The notes under the pieces are model-generated. The model did no database searches, had not been told where the DNA came from, and saw only the letters and a program-made list of their open reading frames with translations. Positions 59,193 through 64,000 of a stretch of 64,000 bases of DNA are shown here, piece after piece (the stretch's first letter is position 1; every line of letters begins with the position of its first letter). The position numbers and the translations under genes were made by a program. The DNA comes from Nocardioides kongjuensis (GTDB lineage: Bacteria > Actinomycetota > Actinomycetes > Propionibacteriales > Nocardioidaceae). Location of the stretch: NCBI RefSeq assembly GCF_013409625.1, contig NZ_JACCBF010000001.1, positions 620,001 through 684,000 of the forward strand, given 5' to 3'.

Positions 59193-60794
59193 TCAGGCCG
59201 GCACGTGCTCGTGGTCGTGGCCGGCGCGCGCCGGCCCGGTCAGGGCCAGCTCACCGACGGCCTTGACCCGGATCCGGGTGGCGTTGCCGGGCAGGTAGGC
59301 GAGGGGTACCTCCTCGATGTCGACGACGCGCACCGAGCCGGGACGCGCGCCGGCGGCGGTCGCTCGGTCGACGGCCTCCTGGCGAGCCTCGTCGAGGACG
59401 GTGTCGCGCTGGCCCGGGCTGACCGAGAAGACCCGGTCGACCTCGCCGCCGACCTCGGCGATGGCGGCACCGATCGCGTTGGCGACGGCGTGGTTCTCGG
59501 GCCGGATCACGCTCGACGCGCCGACCAGCTCGTCGGGCACCAGGATCGAGCCGCCCCCGACGGCGACGACCGGCACGGGGTCGGCGGAGATCCGCATCCG
59601 GTCGACGACCTCGCCGACCCGCTCGCCGATCCGGTCCAGCGCGGCCCGGACCAGGGCAGGGGGCAGGTGGGCGACGCGGTCGCGGTCCCCGACGTCGACG
59701 AGGCCGGCCGCGACCGCGAGGTCGGTGGCGGTGAGCCGGTCGCCGCCGAAGACCATGGCCTGCTCGGTCAGCCGGTGGCCGACGCTGTGCGGGCCGACCC
59801 GCGGTGCTGCCGGGTCGCCCTCGACGAGGCTGCCGCCGCCGATCCCGAGCGAGAGGACATCGGGCATCCGGAAGTTGGTCTGCACCCCGGCGACCGCGAC
59901 GTCGGCGGACGCCTCGCGGGGGAAGCCGCTCTGCAGGACGCCGACGTCGGTGGTCGTGCCGCCGACGTCGACCACCGCGCAGTCCAGCTGCTGGGAGAGG
60001 AACGCCGCGCCGCGCATCGAGTTCGTCGGTCCGGAGGCGAAGGTCGCGACCGGGTAGCGGCGCGCGTAGTCGACGTCCATCAGCGTGCCGTCGTTCTGGC
60101 TCAGGAACACCGGCGCCGTGATCCCCGCCGAGCTGACGCTCTGGCTCAGCCCGGTCGTCACCCGGTCCGCCAGGTCGCGCAGGGCGGCGTTGATGACGGT
60201 GGCGTTCTCCCGTCCGAGCAGGCCCATCCGGCCGATGTCGTGCGACAGGCTGACGGGGGCACCGGGGGCCGTCTCCGCGATGATCCGGGCGGCCCGCAGC
60301 TCGAACTCCGCGTTGACCGGGGAGAAGACCGAGGAGACGGCGAAGGACCGGGCGCCGGCCTCGAGTGCCTTGTCCAGGACGTCGCGGAGCTCCCGCTCGT
60401 CGAAGTCGGCGACCTGGCTGCCGTCGTACTCGTGGCCGCCGTGGCACAGGTAGCCGCGCCCGCCGATCGCGGAGCGCAGCCGCTCGGGCCAGTCCGCCAG
60501 CGGCGGCAGTGCGCTGGTCGCGGGGAGGCCGAACCGGATCGCGGCCGTCGGGGTCAACCGGGTGCCCTCGACGAGGGCGTTGATGAAGTGGGTCGTGCCG
60601 ATCATGACGGCGGACACCGTGGAGAGGTCGACGTCCCCGACCCGCCCGAGGTCGGCGATCGCGGCGACGATCCCGCCCGTGACGTCGGGCGTGGTCGACG
60701 TCTTCGTGGCGGCGACGACCCGCCGGCCGTCGACGAGGACGGCGTCGGTGTTGGTGCCCCCGACGTCGATGCCGAGGCGCAGCGCACTCGTCAT
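59193..60794 (-). CDS. hydantoinase/oxoprolinase A-family ATPase subunit
   Basis: 533 residues. Actin-like ATPase with LGIDVGGTNTDAVLVDG (phosphate 1), MIGTTHFINALVEG, VVDVGGTTTDVGVL (phosphate 2) and VVAVGGGSILVP, as in HyuA/OplA. It couples ATP hydrolysis to opening of a hydantoin, 5-oxoproline or related lactam. The B subunit (HyuB) is not next to it; DUF917 may take its place. ATG 60794 overlaps the racemase stop as ATGA. Confidence 0.92.
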   Translation of the reverse strand: MTSALRLGIDVGGTNTDAVLVDGRRVVAATKTSTTPDVTGGIVAAIADLGRVGDVDLSTVSAVMIGTTHFINALVEGTRLTPTAAIRFGLPATSALPPLADWPERLRSAIGGRGYLCHGGHEYDGSQVADFDERELRDVLDKALEAGARSFAVSSVFSPVNAEFELRAARIIAETAPGAPVSLSHDIGRMGLLGRENATVINAALRDLADRVTTGLSQSVSSAGITAPVFLSQNDGTLMDVDYARRYPVATFASGPTNSMRGAAFLSQQLDCAVVDVGGTTTDVGVLQSGFPREASADVAVAGVQTNFRMPDVLSLGIGGGSLVEGDPAAPRVGPHSVGHRLTEQAMVFGGDRLTATDLAVAAGLVDVGDRDRVAHLPPALVRAALDRIGERVGEVVDRMRISADPVPVVAVGGGSILVPDELVGASSVIRPENHAVANAIGAAIAEVGGEVDRVFSVSPGQRDTVLDEARQEAVDRATAAGARPGSVRVVDIEEVPLAYLPGNATRIRVKAVGELALTGPARAGHDHEHVPA

Positions 60795-61510
60795 GCGATG
60801 CGTTCCTTGGCGGGCGGGGTGCGGTACGTCGTGCGGCTGGCCGTGAGGCGCATCCTGACCTGGGACTCCAGCCACTGCACGGCGGCGGCGGTCGGGTCGA
60901 CCACCGGGACGGCCGGGCCGTCGGCCGCCAGCCGGTCCTGGACCGCGGCCGCGACGCCGAGCATGCCCGTGCAGCCGAGCACGAGCACGTCGGCCTCGCC
61001 GTCCCGGACGGCTGCCCGGGCCTGCGCGACCAGCCGGTCCACGAGCACGTCGTCGTGGGCCAGGCCGAGCACGGGCAGGTCGATCACCCGGATCGTGCCG
61101 AGGCGATCGGCGATCGCGTGGCGCCGGGCGAGGCTGCGCAGCATCGGCAGCACGTTCGGCAGCACCTGCAAGATCCCGACCCGCTCGCCCAGGGTCAGCG
61201 CCGTCAGCATCGCCGGCTCGAAGCCGCCGACGACGGGGACGTCGGTGATCTCGCGCGCCGCCTGGATCGCGGGGTCGGCGCCGCAGCTGACGAAGATCGC
61301 GTCGACGCCGTCACGTGTCGCCTCCGCGACCCGCTCGAGGATCCCGGGGCCAGCGAGCGCCTCGTCGTACTCGCTCTCGATGCTGGCGGGGCCGCGGGAG
61401 ATCGAGACCACGTCGACCTCGGTCCCCGCCGTCACCCAGGCGCTGACCTCGGTGCGGATCTGCTCGATGAAGGTGTCGCCGATGATCGGCAGGATCACGC
61501 GCAGGTGCAT
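60791..61510 (-). CDS. Asp/Glu racemase-family protein, hydantoin-racemase type (paralogue 2)
   Basis: 239 residues with both catalytic cysteines (IFVSCGADP and LVLGCTGM). It aligns end to end with the protein at 55758-56477, including the shared tail style SRTTYxxPPAKxR. ATG 61510 has GAGGAG 9 nt before it. It heads the racemase-HyuA-DUF917-PucR operon and is divergent from the ABC transporter genes. A -10-like TAGTGT on the minus strand lies about 40 bp upstream. Confidence 0.9.
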   Translation of the reverse strand: MHLRVILPIIGDTFIEQIRTEVSAWVTAGTEVDVVSISRGPASIESEYDEALAGPGILERVAEATRDGVDAIFVSCGADPAIQAAREITDVPVVGGFEPAMLTALTLGERVGILQVLPNVLPMLRSLARRHAIADRLGTIRVIDLPVLGLAHDDVLVDRLVAQARAAVRDGEADVLVLGCTGMLGVAAAVQDRLAADGPAVPVVDPTAAAVQWLESQVRMRLTASRTTYRTPPAKERIA

Positions 61511-61717
61511 GGACCGTCTCCTCGTGTCGGTGGGGTCTGGATGGCGACACTAGGAGGACGACGCTACGCCGCTGCCTTGCAGCCTGCCCATCAAGGCGTC
61601 TCTTCCTGTGCAACCGGCCCAGTGACCCGGGACACGTCTGGCGGTTCGATCACTGCCACGGCACCTCGGGGGAGCTGACCCAACCGACCTCCTCGGACAG
61701 ACACCTGGAGACAGCAC

Positions 61718-62776
61718 ATGAAGCGATTCCTCACCGCACCCGTCCTGGCCGGTGTCACGGCGCTCGCTCTGGCGGCGTGTGGCACCGGTTCCACGGGCTC
61801 GGCGGACGCGTCGGGCGGCGACAAGCCGCTCGCGGAGGCGAGCGTCGACACCAACGGCGCGCTCGCCGGCAAGAAGATCCTCTACGTCGACGGAGTGCCG
61901 GGCAACGCCCTGCTCGACGGCCTGGCGCAGGGCCTCGCGGCCGAGCTGAACAAGCAGGGCGCCACCATGGCGCGGGTCTTCCAGCTCAACGCCCAGAACC
62001 AGATCGACCTCGCCGCCGGCAACCAGCGGATCAACGAGGGCATCGCGCAGGGTGTCGACGCGATCGTCACGTTCCCGCTGGACGCCAACGCGATCCGCCC
62101 CGGGGTCGAGGCCGCCAACGAGGCGGGCATCCCGATCTTCACCTTCCAGGACCTCGGCGGACTGGACGTCACCGGCAAGCTGAAGTTCCCCGACGAGCAG
62201 CGCGGTGACGACACCGGCAAGGCACTCGCCGAGATCGCCGGGGGCCAGGGCGAGGCCACGGTCCTGTCGGGCATCCCCACCGACAACATCGAGGCAGCGG
62301 TGCGTGGCGCGGTCAAGGGACTCGAGGACGGCGGCATGAAGCTCGTCGGCGACCCCGACAACCAGCGCAACCTCAAGGACGACGCTCCCGAGGCGCAGCG
62401 GGTGGCGCAGACGATCTTCCAGAAGTTCCCCGACCTGAAGGCCCTCGTGGTCTACAACTCCGCCTCGGCCACCGGTGCCATCGCGGCCGCCCGCCAGGCA
62501 GGCCTGGCGGACAAGGTCGTGATCGGGACGATGGCGGGCGAGGACACCAACATCGCGCAGGTCGAGGACGGCACCCTCGCGCTGTCCTACGACTTCAACG
62601 GCCTCGACTACGGCAAGGCCATGGCCGGACTCGTCGAGCGCGCGCTCTCCGGCGAGCAGCTGCACAACGAGGTCGTGGAGGCTCCGCTCGGCGAGGTCTA
62701 CACCAAGGACAACGTGGCGGACTACAAGCCGTGGACCGAGCGCCAGACCTACATCAAGATCCCGTCGGGCTTCTGA
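61718..62776 (+). CDS. ABC transporter substrate-binding lipoprotein (sugar-type, PBP1 fold)
   Basis: 352 residues. Lipoprotein signal with lipobox LAAC (cysteine near residue 21) and a Gly/Ser-rich linker. The Peripla_BP_4-type domain starts at ILYVDGVPGNALLDGLAQGL and has DAIVTFPLDANAIRP and VVIGTMAGEDTNIAQV. It binds a small solute outside the membrane and delivers it to the importer. The family is that of ribose/simple-sugar binders, but also carries nucleosides and other polyols; next to hydantoin genes the ligand may not be a sugar. RBS GGAGA precedes the ATG. Confidence 0.92.
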   Translation: MKRFLTAPVLAGVTALALAACGTGSTGSADASGGDKPLAEASVDTNGALAGKKILYVDGVPGNALLDGLAQGLAAELNKQGATMARVFQLNAQNQIDLAAGNQRINEGIAQGVDAIVTFPLDANAIRPGVEAANEAGIPIFTFQDLGGLDVTGKLKFPDEQRGDDTGKALAEIAGGQGEATVLSGIPTDNIEAAVRGAVKGLEDGGMKLVGDPDNQRNLKDDAPEAQRVAQTIFQKFPDLKALVVYNSASATGAIAAARQAGLADKVVIGTMAGEDTNIAQVEDGTLALSYDFNGLDYGKAMAGLVERALSGEQLHNEVVEAPLGEVYTKDNVADYKPWTERQTYIKIPSGF

Positions 62777-62780
62777 GCCG

Positions 62781-64000
62781 ATGAGCACGATCCGGGACCA
62801 GGCCGTGCCGACGAACAGCGTCGTCGTCTCCGGCGTGACCAAGCTCTACGGCGCGACCAAGGCGCTCGCCGGCGTCGACGTCGCGTTCCGCCGGGGGGTC
62901 GTGACCGCCGTCGTCGGCGCGAACGGCTCCGGCAAGACCACCCTGCTCCGGGTCGTGTCCGGACTCCTCGACCCGTCCTCCGGGCGGGTCGAGGGGCCCA
63001 CCGGGCGTCCCGTCCGGGGGCTCACCTCGGCCCAGGACGCGGGCATCGTGCTGGTCCCGCAGGAGCCCACGCTCGCCGGGCACCTCACCGTCTGGCAGAA
63101 CGTCAGCCTCGGCCGGTCCGAGGCGGCGAGGGGGCCCTTCCTCCGGGACCGGGCGGCGCGTTCGCTCGCGGCTCGACACCTCGAGGGGCTGCTGCCCGCG
63201 GCGGTCCTCGACCGGGTGACCTCCACCCTCAACAAGTCGTCGCGCCAGCTGGTGCAGCTCGCGGCCGCGATGGCTCGCCGGCCGGTCGTGCTGATGCTCG
63301 ACGAGCCCACGGCGGTCCTCGACGAGGACGGCGTCCAGGCGCTCCACGCACTCATCCGGCGCTTCGTGGCCGAGGGCGGGACGGTCGTGATCGTCTCGCA
63401 CCGGCTGCGCGACGTGCTCGAGCTGGCCGACGACGTCGTCGTGCTGCGCAACGGCCTGGTGAGCCACACCGGTCCGGTCACCCCGCAGACGGAGCACCAG
63501 GTGGTCCGCCTGCTCTCCGCGGAGGAGCGCGAGGACCGTCCGGTCCACCGGCCCGACCGCGGGCACGTCGTCCTGGAGGCGTCGGGCCTGCGCGGCTGGC
63601 GAGGTCTGCACGTCGAGCACCTGCGGGTGCACGCCGGCGAGATCGTCGGCATCGCGGGCCAGAGCGGCAGCGGTCGCTCGCGCCTGGCGTCGGTGCTGGC
63701 CGGCGCCCACCCGGCCGAGGGCGAGGTCCGGGTCGAGGGCACGTCCTTCCGGCTCGGCAGCATCCGCTCGGCCCAGGCCGCGGGGGTCGCCTACATCCCC
63801 GAGGACCGCCAGGTCACCGCGATCCTCGGCAACCAGTCGGTCGCGGCCAACCTGCTCGTCGGTCGTGAGGACGCCACCGTGCGCCGTGGCCCGTTCCGTC
63901 GCCGCGCGGCGGAGCGGAGGGAGAGCGCGGACCTCATCGACCGCTTCGAGGTCCGGCCGCGGGACCCCGAGCGTCACGCCGCCCTGCTCTCGGGCGGCAA
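62781..64000 (+). CDS. sugar-type ABC transporter ATP-binding protein (3' end outside window)
   Basis: At least 406 residues, open at the window end. Two ATPase domains as in RbsA. Domain 1: Walker A VVGANGSGKTTLL, Walker B VVLMLDEPTAVL, H-loop VIVSHRLRDV; its signature is LNKSSRQLVQLA, not the usual LSxGQ. Domain 2: GIAGQSGSGRSRLAS, the RbsA hallmark YIPEDRQ, and the start of the LLSGG signature at the very end. It begins 4 bp after the binding-protein stop. The permease should follow outside the window. Confidence 0.92.
   Translation, partial: MSTIRDQAVPTNSVVVSGVTKLYGATKALAGVDVAFRRGVVTAVVGANGSGKTTLLRVVSGLLDPSSGRVEGPTGRPVRGLTSAQDAGIVLVPQEPTLAGHLTVWQNVSLGRSEAARGPFLRDRAARSLAARHLEGLLPAAVLDRVTSTLNKSSRQLVQLAAAMARRPVVLMLDEPTAVLDEDGVQALHALIRRFVAEGGTVVIVSHRLRDVLELADDVVVLRNGLVSHTGPVTPQTEHQVVRLLSAEEREDRPVHRPDRGHVVLEASGLRGWRGLHVEHLRVHAGEIVGIAGQSGSGRSRLASVLAGAHPAEGEVRVEGTSFRLGSIRSAQAAGVAYIPEDRQVTAILGNQSVAANLLVGREDATVRRGPFRRRAAERRESADLIDRFEVRPRDPERHAALLSGG

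Noticed and set aside
1..64000. Mobile elements, CRISPR arrays, prophage or rRNA genes
   Set aside because: No transposase, integrase, direct-repeat array or rRNA-like stretch was seen; the only repeat of note is the bipartite palindrome in the cob locus.

Overview
The window is about 64 kb of very GC-rich, densely coded actinobacterial DNA. It uses many GTG starts, 4-nt ATGA/GTGA gene overlaps and apparently leaderless mRNAs with a TANNNT -10 box about 7 nt before the start codon. Gene content and order (aceE / DUF3052 / AhpE; NIF3 / zinc-ribbon / RNase H-phosphatase) match Actinomycetia. A Nocardioides-like member of the Propionibacteriales is my best guess, but this is inference from gene content only. 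I see no insertion sequence, phage, CRISPR array or rRNA. No gene-free stretch exceeds about 260 bases; the longest (38570-38830) is mostly a cobalamin riboswitch.

Layout. 1-8.4 kb: end of an alpha/beta hydrolase, a membrane-anchored SGNH hydrolase, the pyruvate dehydrogenase E1 gene aceE facing a DUF3052 gene, an acyl-CoA ligase, a 1-Cys peroxiredoxin and tRNA-Val(UAC). 8.4-13.1 kb: a surface-signalling block. It holds two secreted proteins, an atypical Ser/Thr kinase, and a minus-strand operon of an Asp-rich secreted protein, a sensor kinase and an OmpR-type regulator. The two acidic secreted-protein genes share a CTCTCA repeat box upstream. 13.2-15.3 kb: a second acyl-CoA ligase and a small alpha/beta-hydrolase-like gene.

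15.3-46.5 kb is a nearly complete aerobic cobalamin locus in several transcription units. Unit 1 (+): B12 riboswitch, cobN, cobF, a 2Fe-2S ferredoxin-like gene, cobQ, cobK. Unit 2 (-): B12 riboswitch, cbtB, cbtA, cobD. Unit 3 (-): B12 riboswitch, then ten overlapping genes cobG-cobH-cobIJ-cobL-cobM-chelatase ID-bluB-cobO-cobB-cobC. Unit 4: RNB ribonuclease plus cobU (+), facing cobT-cobS (-). A conserved NIF3, zinc-ribbon and RNase H/alpha-ribazole phosphatase operon lies between units 3 and 4. Inserted in the locus at 22.4-25.8 kb are a redox pair (HxlR regulator and NmrA-type reductase), a small conserved gene and a vWA/HYR secreted protein. Together the enzymes run from precorrin-2 to adenosylcobalamin, including cobalt import (CbtAB), cobalt insertion (CobN plus the ChlI-ChlD fusion), DMB synthesis (BluB) and lower-loop assembly (CobU/S/T/phosphatase). 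No uroporphyrinogen-III methyltransferase is in the window.

46.6-51.3 kb holds small housekeeping genes: a 37-residue membrane protein, a 2H phosphoesterase, an SMR exporter, a cold-shock protein, a 40-residue zinc ribbon, a GTPase-like protein, an ACT-domain protein and a secreted SurE nucleotidase whose signal peptide is out of frame. 51.4-64 kb is a catabolic locus. It has two paralogous Asp/Glu (hydantoin-type) racemases, hydantoinase A, a DUF917 protein, a PucR regulator, an HpcH-type aldolase, a threonine-aldolase-like lyase, an M20 peptidase and a class-V aminotransferase, with a divergent sugar-type ABC importer cut off by the window end. I infer uptake and breakdown of a hydantoin-like or other cyclic-amide nitrogen compound.
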